Positions 46,347-55,035 of a stretch of 64,000 bases of DNA are shown piece after piece. The notes under the pieces were generated by a model that saw nothing but the letters and a program-made list of their open reading frames with translations, was not told the DNA's origin and searched no databases. Within the stretch, counting starts at the first letter, position 1. Every line of letters starts with the position of its first letter. The stretch lies in assembly GCA_965198855.1 (NCBI GenBank), contig CBDAPZ010000002.1, positions 620,001 to 684,000 on the forward strand. The letters are read 5' to 3'. The position numbers and the translations under genes are program-made. The DNA comes from BOG-908 sp965198855 (GTDB lineage Bacteria; Pseudomonadota; Alphaproteobacteria; Acetobacterales; Acetobacteraceae).

Positions 46347-46856
46347 ATGCGTGACCGGTCCCTGCAAGAGGTTCTCAGCGCCAGTTCGATCCGCGGCCCG
46401 GAAAACTCGGTCGGGTTCTGGATATGGCGTCTATCGCTCATGTATCAGCGACAGGTCGAAGCGACACTCAGCGGCCTGGATCTCACGCATCTGCAGTTCC
46501 TGATCCTGGTGCTGACCGGTTGGCTGGAGGCGAGCGCGCCGCCGGTTCGACAGGCCGATATTGTCGCGATCAGCGGCGTGCAGGCTGCGCAGGTGTCGCT
46601 GATGGTGAAATCTCTCAAAGTGAAGAAACTGATCACACAACGCACGAGCGAACAGGACACCCGTGTCCGGCACATCGCGCTCACCGCCGCCGGAATCAGC
46701 CTGCTTGCGACAGCGACTCCCGTGATGGGTGCACTGCAGGAGAAACTCTTTCCGCCAAGTGCGGATACCGACAAGCTGCTTTCCATGATGAAGGCAATCG
46801 CTCATCGCCTGGAGACAGGAGACATCGATCTGTCCGAGATCACTATTAAGGTCTGA
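46347..46856 (+). CDS. MarR-family transcription regulator
   Basis: 169 residues. Winged-helix pattern: FWIWRLSLMYQRQVEATLSG, LTHLQFLILVLTGWL, recognition helix region QADIVAISGVQAAQVSLMVK and wing KKLITQRTSEQDTRVRHIAL. Family members repress divergent genes and release DNA on binding phenolic ligands; the palindrome at 46221-46250 and the arylsulfotransferase operon opposite fit this. Target and ligand are inferred. Confidence 0.85.
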   Translation: MRDRSLQEVLSASSIRGPENSVGFWIWRLSLMYQRQVEATLSGLDLTHLQFLILVLTGWLEASAPPVRQADIVAISGVQAAQVSLMVKSLKVKKLITQRTSEQDTRVRHIALTAAGISLLATATPVMGALQEKLFPPSADTDKLLSMMKAIAHRLETGDIDLSEITIKV

Positions 46857-46971
46857 CATAATTTGCTTAAGTTAGCAGTCGAATTCAGCAAAACAGCGCC
46901 CGACTAGTCCGCGAAGAGTGGTCCGATAGCAGCCAGTAAGGCAGACCTCGGCGCGCGCCCGGCAAAGCTTC

Positions 46972-47538
46972 CTACATCTCCGCATCCATTCGCAGCTGCC
47001 TTACTGAAATTCGCCTTCGAATGATTCGAGATGGCGATGGCCAGGCAGTATCGGACGAAGCTTCGGTGGATTTGGCCGCCGATATCAACGTCATCAAGAA
47101 GCCGAGCACGTGCCTGAACAGGTTCAGCAGGTCGGCTGAGTCCTCGCGGTCATGGATGGTGAAGCTGGGCTGCAGGCCGATCTTCCCGGCATATTCTCGC
47201 AGCAGCTTGGCGCCGATCGCATGGAATGTCCCGGCCCAGGTGAGCGCGTCCGTCATGATGCCTGCCCTGGCTACTAGCACCGTGGCGCAGATGCTTTCGA
47301 CCCGCCGGCTCATCTCCGTCGCCGTCCGGCGGGAGACCGTCATCAGCAGGATGCGGTGCGGATCGGCTCCATTGAAGATCAGATTGGCGACACGATGAGC
47401 TAAGGTGTTGGTTTTGCCCGACCCAGTGCCAGGGATGACGAGCAGTGGGGCAGACAAAAGCCCGGCTTCACCACCGACACCAGGTTCGACGGCCCGCCAC
47501 TGCTCGATATTCAGTTTTGCGAGGTGGTCGAGAGGCAT
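46972..47538 (-). pseudogene. UvrD-like helicase, N-terminal fragment
   Basis: MPLDHLAKLNIEQWRAVEPG and PGTGSGKTNTLAHRVANLIF match the full helicase at 4815-6884 for about 150 residues up to LLNLFRHVLGF, then end in unrelated sequence. All motifs after Walker A/Ia are missing. The Walker A and upstream LexA-like site survive. The gap 46857-46971 shows nothing. Confidence 0.8.
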
Positions 47539-47579
47539 CTATGAGCAGCCGAAGGTCAAAGGGATCCCATCCAACCATG

Positions 47580-47594
47580 TTTCTTGTTTTGTTC
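47580..47594 (-). promoter_or_regulatory. LexA-like site upstream of truncated helicase
   Basis: TTTC-N7-GTTC on the plus strand, identical in all 15 bases and in flanking bases to the site at 6925-6939. It may now influence the divergent gene at 47675. Confidence 0.45.
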
Positions 47595-47674
47595 ACAGGG
47601 GTGCGCGCAGGGGCCGTCTGTTCGATTGTTGAACTGCGGGCTTCTCTGCGCGGCTATTTGCGGCCTGACGCAGC

Positions 47675-48016
47675 ATGAGCAACGCGCCGGAGGCGGCGTC
47701 GACCTTTTCGCCAGGGGAGCGCGATTACATCCGGCGTGAGCTCGACATGTTTTTCTCGACGCTGCCCAGCGTCGCGGAAGGCTTCCAACTCAAGGTATGG
47801 CGCGGCGGACCTCAGGCGGGACAGCCGAAGGTGCCCCCGGCCGCCAAGACCTTGCTTGAGCGTGGATTGATGCGCCTCGATCCCACCTCGCGCATTCCCC
47901 GGCTCTTCTTCACCGAGCGCGGATTGGAAGAACTGCGCGTCATGATGGCCGACAGGCGCCTAGCGAACCCGGAGAAATTCGCCCATGTCAGGCAGGAGCT
48001 TGGCCTAGGCAAATGA
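47675..48016 (+). CDS. Hypothetical protein (113 aa), plasmid-type family
   Basis: MSNAPEAASTFSPGERDYIR to FAHVRQELGLGK. The middle GLMRLDPTSRIPRLFFTERG and LEELRVMMADRRLANPEKFA form a compact helical/winged region; the whole could be a small DNA-binding protein, but I see no proven motif. A relic of the same family lies at 9676-9837. Divergent from the UvrD fragment with the LexA-like site between. Function unknown. Confidence 0.65.
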   Translation: MSNAPEAASTFSPGERDYIRRELDMFFSTLPSVAEGFQLKVWRGGPQAGQPKVPPAAKTLLERGLMRLDPTSRIPRLFFTERGLEELRVMMADRRLANPEKFAHVRQELGLGK

Positions 48017-48085
48017 GCCGAGAAGACAACCTGAGATCCGCCGCGGCAACTGGGCGATCTGAGGCGTCAGCCTGCGGATGTCCTC

Positions 48086-48973
48086 TCACGAGGTGAACGC
48101 CCGGTTGAGAAGATAAGCGAGCCCCACTCCAGCCCGGCTCAATTGTGTCGCCGCTATCGGTTCCGCCATATCGAGATAGCTTTCAGAGAGGTCATACTTC
48201 CCGTCAGAGCCTGCAGCAGGAAGCTGCTCGTAGACATCGTCTTTCGCGAGTTTGAATGCCTCCAGCGCCCAATCTTTCGGCGAGCCGGCCGCCCATGCGG
48301 TGATTTGAGCGGGTGTGATTTGGTTGATCAGCGTGGTGGAAATAGTTGCGGCGTCCGGACCCATGGCTTGGACGACGTTCGTGTCCCAGAAGGCGTGTAG
48401 CTTTTTCGATTGCGAGAACTTGCCGGAAATCAGCTTGTCGTTGCCACCCCTGTCGTTTTCATCCGCCGAATGGAGAGGCTGATGCACATCGCCGACAAAA
48501 TGCAGGAGGTATTTTAGAGCCAAAACCTTCTCTGCCGGCGGCGTCGCGGGGTTGGCGAGTTCGGCTTCGAACTCGTTAATCTTGTCGATGACACAGTCCT
48601 TCGCCGGGCCGTCTGAAGCAAGCTGTCCTTCGGAGAGTTTCGGGAATTCGAAACATGCCGCTGCGACATCGCCTGTGGACACTTCAATGTCCGCATAGTG
48701 CCACAATGATGTCTTGGCTGCGCCGCCGTGTTCCCGATATTTGTCCGGCCAAGTCGCTTCGCTGGCAATATCATGTTCTGTGAGGGTATTGAGCGTATCC
48801 GCGGCAAGCAACGCGTCGACCTGGGCTTTGGCTGCCGGCGTCAAATAGTGTTCCGCAATGAGCGCGATCGTCTTGTGCCCCTCGTCGCCCCAAGCTCGTG
48901 CTGAATTCATTGGCGCAAATACGACAGCAGTAAAGCATGCAAACGTGTAGACAAAAGGTCTGGTTGTCGGCAT
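48086..48973 (-). CDS. S1/P1-type zinc nuclease, secreted
   Basis: 295 residues. Signal peptide MPTTRPFVYTFACFTAVVFA ending before the mature AWGDEGHKTIALIAEHYL, whose Trp and His are zinc ligands. Further ligands: ATWPDKYREHG (Asp), LWHYADIEVS (His), LLHFVGDVHQPLHSADEN (His, Asp, His) and KLHAFWDTNVV (His, Asp). All three zinc sites appear complete, so an active periplasmic or extracellular single-strand nuclease/nucleotidase is expected. Monocistronic; the 137-bp gap to mucR shows nothing. Confidence 0.88.
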   Translation of the reverse strand: MPTTRPFVYTFACFTAVVFAPMNSARAWGDEGHKTIALIAEHYLTPAAKAQVDALLAADTLNTLTEHDIASEATWPDKYREHGGAAKTSLWHYADIEVSTGDVAAACFEFPKLSEGQLASDGPAKDCVIDKINEFEAELANPATPPAEKVLALKYLLHFVGDVHQPLHSADENDRGGNDKLISGKFSQSKKLHAFWDTNVVQAMGPDAATISTTLINQITPAQITAWAAGSPKDWALEAFKLAKDDVYEQLPAAGSDGKYDLSESYLDMAEPIAATQLSRAGVGLAYLLNRAFTS

Positions 48974-49110
48974 GTAAGCTACTTCCTTGCCACTGGATTG
49001 TTCGGCAAGTAGACCTCTCGTTGGCTTGCAATCCGAAAAACTGAAGTTTCAGAAAGGGGTACGATCAGAAAGCGCACGTTTCTCGATAGGACTGCATAAG
49101 ATCGTTTCGG

Positions 49111-49599
49111 TCAAGCTGCTCTCTTCGACGTGCGTTTCAACCCACTGACACCTTCGGGAACAATTCGTATTTCTGGCTCGGGTAGTTCAACTGAGTCCGC
49201 GGCTTTTATCGCCACCCCTGTTGCGCTTGCAAGCTTTGACAAACGGCTGGAATGGTTTGGTGCGACCATCGGGTAGTCCCGCGGTAAATCCCAGCGCTCG
49301 CGGTAGAGCTGAGGTGTCAAGCCGTAGGCGCTGCTGAGATGCCGCTTGAGCGTTTTGAACTTCCTGCCATCCTCGAGACATATGAGGAAGTCGGGGAGAA
49401 TGGATTTGTTTATAGGCACAGCGGGCTTTGGCTTAGCGATATGGTATAGTTCTGTCGGTGCGTCAGCGCGAGCAAGCGCCGTGTAAATCGAGCGGGTCAC
49501 TTCCGGCAGGTCCGCTCCTGGTATCTGATTATTCGAGACGAATGCGCAGACGATCTCAGCGACGAGCGGCAGCAAGTCGGACTCTTGTGTTAAAATCAT
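49111..49599 (-). CDS. MucR/Ros-family zinc-finger regulator
   Basis: 162 residues. N-terminal helix region VAEIVCAFVSNNQIPGADLP and the core ICLEDGRKFKTLKRHLSSAY, GLTPQLYRERWDLPRDYPMV and APNHSSRLSKLASATG are diagnostic of MucR. The zinc-finger Cys2 site is reduced to C..D, as in several homologues. MucR proteins repress horizontally acquired and exopolysaccharide genes at AT-rich sites. It may regulate this accessory region. Upstream 49600-49822 is AT-rich and probably carries its own promoter; an IS21 element begins just beyond. Confidence 0.85.
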   Translation of the reverse strand: MILTQESDLLPLVAEIVCAFVSNNQIPGADLPEVTRSIYTALARADAPTELYHIAKPKPAVPINKSILPDFLICLEDGRKFKTLKRHLSSAYGLTPQLYRERWDLPRDYPMVAPNHSSRLSKLASATGVAIKAADSVELPEPEIRIVPEGVSGLKRTSKRAA

Positions 49600-49922
49600 G
49601 GTCTCTTCTCAGGTGATTGACAGATAAGAATCGAGGCTGTCACAAGCGGTTCCGCTGCTCATGAAACAATAGCAACAATATAGGTGTTCTCGCTGCAAGG
49701 GGCAAACCTTCAGCGACAAGCCTTTTGGCTACCAAAATCAAACACGGCAAACAACGTTCGAGGTAATTATGCCCGAGTTTCGTGACAGTCTGCCGGCCTA
49801 TTTCGTCATTCCCTTATCGTAGTGTCAAATCGCTTGCAACCGCGACCCCCTTTTCGCGCCCAATTGCGACCCTCTAACGGCCTGATCGAGCTCCTCGAGA
49901 TGGGGTCCGCGGGTGTTGGGAG

Positions 49923-49990
49923 GCTGTGGATAAGTGGCCTGCCGGAGCGACCTTTCAGAGTCAGGCGCAGGCAGGCCACTTATCCACAGC
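49923..49990. repeat. 21-bp perfect inverted repeat with DnaA-box-like cores
   Basis: Arms 49923-49943 and 49970-49990 are exact complements around a 26-base spacer, and each contains TTATCCACA, the DnaA-box consensus. Located inside the IS between its left end and the istB stop. Could be a transcription terminator or a host-factor site. Confidence 0.8.
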
Positions 49991-50016
49991 GGACAGCCCG
50001 GGCGTAGGTTGCCAGG

Positions 50017-50745
50017 TCAGTTTCGGTTCTTGAACCGCCAGCTGGTGTTGCCTGTCTCGACGATGTCGCAGTGATGGGTCAGGCGGTCGAGCATAGCAGT
50101 CGTCATTTTGGCATCGCCAAAAACCTGCGGCCAGTCTGCAAAGGCGAGATTGGTGGTGATGAGCAGCGACGTGTTTTCATAGAGTTTGCTGATTAGGTGG
50201 AACAACAACTGGCCGCCGGATTGGCTGAACGGCAAATAGCCTAGTTCGTCGATGACGATGACATCGTAGCGCAGCAGCGTCTCGGCAAGCCTGCCGCTGC
50301 GACCGGCGGCCTTCTCCTGCTCAAGTTGATTGACCAAATCGACCAGGTTGAAGAACCGTCCGCGTGCACGGCTGCGGATGATCGCAGAGGCTACTCCGAT
50401 GCAGAGATGCGTTTTGCCGGTGCCCGTGCCGCCGATGAAAATTGCGTTGCGCTTGGCATCGAGGAACGCGCCGGTCGCAAGTTCTAGCACCTGGCCTTGG
50501 TCAATCATCGTGTCGGCAAAAACAAACTTGTCCAGATCCTTCAGCACCGGGAACTTGGCGCCGCTGATGCGGTAGCTGATAGAGCGGGCTTGTCGATGCG
50601 TGCGTTCGGCCCGGATGAGGCTGGCGATCAGCGGGTAGATTTCGTCGCGCCGGACCAACCCCTTGCCGGCGATCTCGTCGAAACTCGCGCGCATGCCGTA
50701 AAGCTTCAATTCGCTCATAGCGTCGAGGATTTCATGGCGTTCCAT
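50017..50745 (-). CDS. istB: IS21-family helper ATPase IstB
   Basis: 242 residues from MERHEILDAMSELKLYGMRA. DnaC-like AAA+ motifs: Walker A FIGGTGTGKTHLCIGVASAI, Walker B YDVIVIDELGYLPFS, sensor region LLITTNLAFADWPQVFG and arginine-finger area LDRLTHHCDIVETGNTSWR. It assembles on target DNA and stimulates IstA. Start 50745 shares TGATG with the istA stop, the usual coupled arrangement; the longer frame to 50781 is rejected. Confidence 0.92.
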   Translation of the reverse strand: MERHEILDAMSELKLYGMRASFDEIAGKGLVRRDEIYPLIASLIRAERTHRQARSISYRISGAKFPVLKDLDKFVFADTMIDQGQVLELATGAFLDAKRNAIFIGGTGTGKTHLCIGVASAIIRSRARGRFFNLVDLVNQLEQEKAAGRSGRLAETLLRYDVIVIDELGYLPFSQSGGQLLFHLISKLYENTSLLITTNLAFADWPQVFGDAKMTTAMLDRLTHHCDIVETGNTSWRFKNRN

Positions 50746-52244
50746 CAGGCGACCTTTCGTATGCTGTCGTAGCGGCCGCAATCGGCCACGGGCTCGATCT
50801 TCAGGCGCAGACCATCCGGCGTGATGATCGAAGGCGGCGTCGGAGGCTGGTGCCGGCGCGCCAGCACGGTCAGGATCACGTCACCGCTGGCGAGCCCCGC
50901 CGCCAGTGCTTCGGCGCAAGCTTCCTCTACGGCCGACAAGCCATGCGCCAAGACAGCAGCGAGCACTTTGACGAATTGCTGATCGCCGTCGGCATGCTGC
51001 TTCAGCTTCGCGCGCACCTGGGCCAGCGCCGGCGGGAGGGCCCAATCCTTGAACGGTGCGCCATTGCGCAAGGCGCCCGGCTTACGCACCAGCACCGGCA
51101 GATAGTGCCAGGGATCGTAAATGATCTGATACCGGCGGAAGTCGCGCGGATGGTCGGCTACCACTTCGCCGCCGAGAAGCACCACGATGCGTGCTGCGTG
51201 CGATCGCACAAGCACCATCCGGCCAGCCGCCCTGGCGTCAACGCTGTAGCGATTATGGTCGGCCATGATCAGGCATGTCGTGGTGGCCCTGACCGCTTTC
51301 TCGACAAAACCGTCGAAGGGTCCGCGCAACTCCATCAGGCGCGGCTGCTCTTCCTGGAAAACCTCCCAGATCGTCCGGTCCTTGAACTCCGGATGCTGGT
51401 GGCGCTTCGCATAGGAGATGCACTGATCTGCCAACCAGCCGTTCAGCTCGGCCAGGCTCGAGACTCGCGGCTTGGGTCGGAACATCTGATCGCGAAGATT
51501 GCCGACCTGGTTCTCAACCTGTCCCTTCTCCCAACCTGAAGCAGGAGTACACGCGACAGGATCGACCAAATGATGTGAGCACATCTGAAGAAAGCGCCGA
51601 TTATATTGGCGCGCTTTACCCACGAAGATCGCTTCCACGGCGGTCTTCATGTTATCATAAATCCCGCGCCGACAGATGCCGCCGTAAAACTCGAAGGCTT
51701 TGTCGTGCGCGTCGAACACAAGCTCCTGCGTCTCGCGAAAATAGGCGCGCACGAACGGCATGCGGCTATGCGACAGCTTCATGTGCGCTGCCTTGATCAC
51801 CAGCGGCAAACCCTGCAGCGTGATGGTCTCGTGGCTCCAGTCGAACTGGTAGGCTTCGCCGGGGGCAAAACTCAGCGGCACAAAGGCATGTGTCGGTGTC
51901 CGGGCCTGTTCGTCGCGCCAGGATTTGGTGAAACGATGCACGCTGTCATGCGCGCCGTCATATCCACGGCCACGCAGTTCCTCGAACAAACGCTGCGTAG
52001 AGCGGCGTTCTCGGCGAGCAAGCTTGGCCTCCTTCTCGAGGATCTCGGTGAGAACATCCACCCACGCACCGAGCTTGGGCACCGGCTGCACGCCCCGCTC
52101 ATACTTGAATGCGGTCTTCTGGCTCCGGACCACCTTGCGCACCGTCGCCCGCGAAACGCAGAGCGTCCGCACGATCTCCTTAATCGGCAGGCGCTGCTCG
52201 AAATAGGCGCGCCGGATATCGCCGATCACGTCCACGGACATCAT
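50745..52244 (-). CDS. istA: IS21-family transposase IstA
   Basis: 499 residues from the first of two ATGs (MMSVDVIGDIRRAYFEQRLP). HTH: IKEIVRTLCVSRATVRKVVR. DDE core: YQFDWSHETI (D), GGICRRGIYDNMKTAVEAIF (D) and GWEKGQVENQVGNLRDQMF (E). A C-terminal Mu-like beta-barrel region follows. Full length, so with IstB and intact ends the element may be mobile. Confidence 0.92.
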   Translation of the reverse strand: MMSVDVIGDIRRAYFEQRLPIKEIVRTLCVSRATVRKVVRSQKTAFKYERGVQPVPKLGAWVDVLTEILEKEAKLARRERRSTQRLFEELRGRGYDGAHDSVHRFTKSWRDEQARTPTHAFVPLSFAPGEAYQFDWSHETITLQGLPLVIKAAHMKLSHSRMPFVRAYFRETQELVFDAHDKAFEFYGGICRRGIYDNMKTAVEAIFVGKARQYNRRFLQMCSHHLVDPVACTPASGWEKGQVENQVGNLRDQMFRPKPRVSSLAELNGWLADQCISYAKRHQHPEFKDRTIWEVFQEEQPRLMELRGPFDGFVEKAVRATTTCLIMADHNRYSVDARAAGRMVLVRSHAARIVVLLGGEVVADHPRDFRRYQIIYDPWHYLPVLVRKPGALRNGAPFKDWALPPALAQVRAKLKQHADGDQQFVKVLAAVLAHGLSAVEEACAEALAAGLASGDVILTVLARRHQPPTPPSIITPDGLRLKIEPVADCGRYDSIRKVA

Positions 52245-52365
52245 CCCCCAAACCCCTCCCAGGCCAGATACGGCCGAAGGGAGGGATGCTGACACACAGA
52301 GCCGAGGGGTCGGGATTGGAAGCGAAAACCGCCCTCAGGGGGTCAGTATTGCGTGCGATTTCACA

Positions 52366-52590
52366 GTTGAGCACATCGGTCTCAGGAAGGGTTTGCGCCC
52401 ACGCTGCCTTGTCCACGTTGCCGCGGATTGCGGTGACCGGCGCTAGTCGAGCGAGCTCCGGCAGGATTTTCGGATCGCCGATATCACCCGCATGCACGAT
52501 GAAGTCGCTACCCTTCAGGAGCTTCATCGCCTCGGGCCGGAGGAGTCCATGCGTATCGGAAACTAGACCGACGACGTGCTTGCCGGTCAT
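52366..52590 (-). pseudogene. YfcE-type metallophosphoesterase, truncated by IS21
   Basis: MTGKHVVGLVSDTHGLLRPE, SDFIVHAGDIGDPKILPELA and VTAIRGNVDKAAW carry the first metallophosphoesterase blocks (DxH, GD, GNxD). After ETDVLNC the IS21 end begins and the remaining histidine blocks are lost. Third gene of the duplicated segment. Confidence 0.75.
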
Positions 52591-52642
52591 CCAAGGACGG
52601 CGGCCTGACACGCCTTGATGTCCTTGACGACGGACCGCGAGC

Positions 52643-53062
52643 TCACCCGTGCTGAACCGACAGCTTCGCAAACGCGGCTAGCACCGCCCGGCAGACTGCC
52701 TCGTCTTCGTCAGGACGCCCGCCCGAGGAGCCGACGCCTCCGACAACTTGGCCCGCATGGACGATCGGCATGCCGCCAGCCAACGGCATTCTGCCAGGAA
52801 ACGACAATAAAGCTGCATCCGCCTTCACCTGCTGCTCAAGCTCTGCGGTCGAGGTTCGCGTAACCGCCGCGGTGCGGGCCTTTGCGGTGGCGGCTTCCGG
52901 CGTGTGGAGCCGGGCGCCATCTAAGCGTTCCAGCGCCAGCAGAAAACCTGATTCATCCACGATGCCGACGCTGACCTCGAGATTGAGGCGCTCTGCCTCG
53001 GTCCTGGCGGCAATCATGAGCAGACGGACCTCTTTGGCTTCCAGCGCAAAGCGTTGCAGCAT
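52643..53062 (-). CDS. HbpS/GlcG-family heme-binding-like protein, copy 2 (intact)
   Basis: 139 residues from MLQRFALEAKEVRLLMIAAR; AGGAG lies 7 bases upstream, and a longer open frame to 53479 is antisense-like noise. Typical DUF336 features: VSVGIVDESGFLLALERLDG, ARLHTPEAATAKARTAAVTR, GGMPIVHAGQVVGGVGSSGG and DEDEAVCRAVLAAFAKL. Family members bind heme (HbpS) or accompany glycolate/propanediol genes (GlcG/PduO-C). It follows the broken EthD-like gene. Confidence 0.8.
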   Translation of the reverse strand: MLQRFALEAKEVRLLMIAARTEAERLNLEVSVGIVDESGFLLALERLDGARLHTPEAATAKARTAAVTRTSTAELEQQVKADAALLSFPGRMPLAGGMPIVHAGQVVGGVGSSGGRPDEDEAVCRAVLAAFAKLSVQHG

Positions 53063-53100
53063 GACGGAACTCCTGATCCATGTCGTCGAACCTCGACGCG

Positions 53101-53436
53101 TCAGACCGAAGGTGACAGCGCCCTCGCCTCGGTGACTAGGTGGTATAAGCAGCCGACGACTAGCTTCATGACCTCGATTGTGGCGGCGTGCGATTCCGGC
53201 CTTATCGGCGATGCAAGGCAGGCGTCGATGGCGGCCGGTTCGGGAAAATCCATCTCCAGGATCATCGCGACGGTCCGGGCGCCCGGGTCCGAGGAAAGGG
53301 TCGGTTGCACGCGAACGGCAAGCACGTTCGGGAACCATCGTCACAGAGGCTCCAGTTCGTCGCGCACGCGCCGGAAGAACATATCTTCCCGACCGGGATG
53401 GAATGTGCCTTCGTAGATGGCCGTCCTGGTCAACAT
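53101..53436 (-). pseudogene. EthD-like protein, copy 2 (in-frame TGA)
   Basis: MLTRTAIYEGTFHPGREDMF, FRRVRDELEPL, TGA at 53341-53343, RWFPNVLAVRVQPTLSSDPG in the same frame. Copy 1 has EPLWQRFP, so TGG became TGA. A 74-residue remainder from 53325 stays open. Confidence 0.8.
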
Positions 53437-53575
53437 TTGGATATCCTCTTGCGGGTGTCGCGCGGGAAATTCGGCGCACCTAGCGAACTGCTGTCACCCC
53501 GACCAGTTGCCCGATCGCGCCGCGTGCAAGTGCGCGGGTAGGCCTTGACCCATTCCTACAAAACCAAGAACGCCT

Positions 53576-54691
53576 CTACCGCTGGCCGGAAGTAGCACCC
53601 TTAAACAGGTCCTTGTACTCGCGCGGCTGCGACCTCCAGTATTGCTTGGGCGCTACCGCCTGCGCTCCGAGTTTCGCCGCGGCATGCCACGGCCAGCGCG
53701 GATCGTAGAGAATGGCACGGGCGAGCGAAACCGCATCGGCGTCACCGTCGGCGATGATGGCCTCCGCCTGCTCGGGTTCCGTGATCAGGCCGACCGCAAT
53801 CGTGGGCAGGCCGACCTCCGCCTTGACCCGCTTAGCGAATGGCACCTGGTAGCCGGGAGCAAGAGGAATGGCCTGCAACGGCGATACGCCGCCCGAACTG
53901 ACATGGATCGCAGCGCAGCCGCGGGCCTTCAAGGCAAACGAGAGTGCGACCGTGCCCCCGATGTCCCAGCCACCCGGAACCCAGTCGGTCGCGGATATGC
54001 GCATCCATACGGGACGCTCCGGCGGGAACGCGGCACGCACGGCTTCAAATATCTCGATCGGAAAACGCATCCGGTTTTCCAGGCTGCCTCCGTATTCGTC
54101 GGTGCGCTGGTTGGACAGCGGAGACAGGAACTGGTGCAGGAGATATCCGTGTGCGCCGTGGATTTCGATGCCGTCGAGCCCCAGTCTCGCGGCCCGATTG
54201 GCGGCGGCTACGAAACCGTCCCGTATGCGATCGAGCCCGACCCTATCCAGTGCCACCGGCGGCGCCTCGCCGTCCGCATGCGGAACGGCTGACGGCGCCT
54301 CGGTCTGCCAGCCATCGGGCTGGCCGGGCGGGATTTGCGCACCGCTCTCCCAGGGCACCTTGCAGGAAGCCTTGCGCCCGGCGTGACCGAGCTGGATGGC
54401 GACCGATATCGGCGAGTTGGCCCGGATGGCCCGCAGGACACGGGCCAGAGCGGCTTCGTTGTCGTCGGAATAGAGGCCGAGATCCTTCGGTGAGATCCGA
54501 CCTTCCGGTGAGATCGCGGTGGCTTCCAGGATCATCAGGGCGGCGCCTGACAGCGAGAGGTGTCCGAGATGGATCATGTGCCAGTCTGTCGCGGCGCCAT
54601 CCTCGGCAGAGTATTGGCACATGGGCGCAATCACAATTCGATTGGCGAGTTCGAGGGAACCCAGGCTAAGTGGCTGGAAAAGAGGGCTCAA
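53576..54691 (-). CDS. Old Yellow Enzyme-type NADH:flavin oxidoreductase (YqjM-like)
   Basis: 371 residues. FMN TIM barrel: LANRIVIAPMCQYSAEDGAA with the redox-tuning Cys of YqjM-class enzymes, SVAIQLGHAGRKASCKVPWE, the substrate-binding pair in EIHGAHGYLLHQFLSPLSNQ, RTDEYGGSLENRMRFPIEIF, and phosphate-binding DADAVSLARAILYDPRWPW. It reduces activated C=C bonds or nitro groups with NAD(P)H. Transcribed alone; the 344-bp gap to 55035 shows nothing else. Confidence 0.9.
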   Translation of the reverse strand: MSPLFQPLSLGSLELANRIVIAPMCQYSAEDGAATDWHMIHLGHLSLSGAALMILEATAISPEGRISPKDLGLYSDDNEAALARVLRAIRANSPISVAIQLGHAGRKASCKVPWESGAQIPPGQPDGWQTEAPSAVPHADGEAPPVALDRVGLDRIRDGFVAAANRAARLGLDGIEIHGAHGYLLHQFLSPLSNQRTDEYGGSLENRMRFPIEIFEAVRAAFPPERPVWMRISATDWVPGGWDIGGTVALSFALKARGCAAIHVSSGGVSPLQAIPLAPGYQVPFAKRVKAEVGLPTIAVGLITEPEQAEAIIADGDADAVSLARAILYDPRWPWHAAAKLGAQAVAPKQYWRSQPREYKDLFKGATSGQR

Positions 54692-55035
54692 TCGATTTTT
54701 CCTTCAACACGGTTTTCGCCTGCTCCGCCGGGAAATCCCAGGTTGCTCTCTGCGGGTTGAAGCTTCTCACCTCGGTTGCGAGACGCCTAGTCCGCAGCTG
54801 AACAACACCTCATGCCACTTCGACGGAATTGCCTCCGCAGGATGCCGGTTCCGGAGCGGCAGGATTCTGATTGAGTCATTTAGCGGGCGCCTGCAAGGAC
54901 CCGCTGCCGAAACATCCCACGTTTTCGAACCAGCGTCGTGACACGTCCTCCACCATGCTCTGCCTGCACCTTAGGACAGGACTTGGGTTAGGTCGAACAT
55001 GCGCGGTTCGCCCTTACGGCACCACCAGCGCGCGG

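Larger units (their letters stand above)
49823..52365 (-). mobile_element. IS21-family insertion sequence, complete
   Basis: About 2543 bp with istA and istB. Ends align as imperfect repeats: TGTCAAATCGC..GCAA at 49823 and, read inward from 52365, TGTGAAATCGC..GCAA, both followed by GACCCCC and later TTTTCGC..CCAAT..CGACCC, the multiple end repeats of IS21. It cuts the phosphoesterase at 52366-52590; the missing part is not on the other side, so a later rearrangement occurred. Confidence 0.85.

Noticed and set aside
16653..53436. Recoding of TGA/TAG as Trp or readthrough as a system
   Set aside because: TGA and TAG end many normal genes here, the stops include TAA, and several loci also carry frameshifts, so simple decay explains them better.
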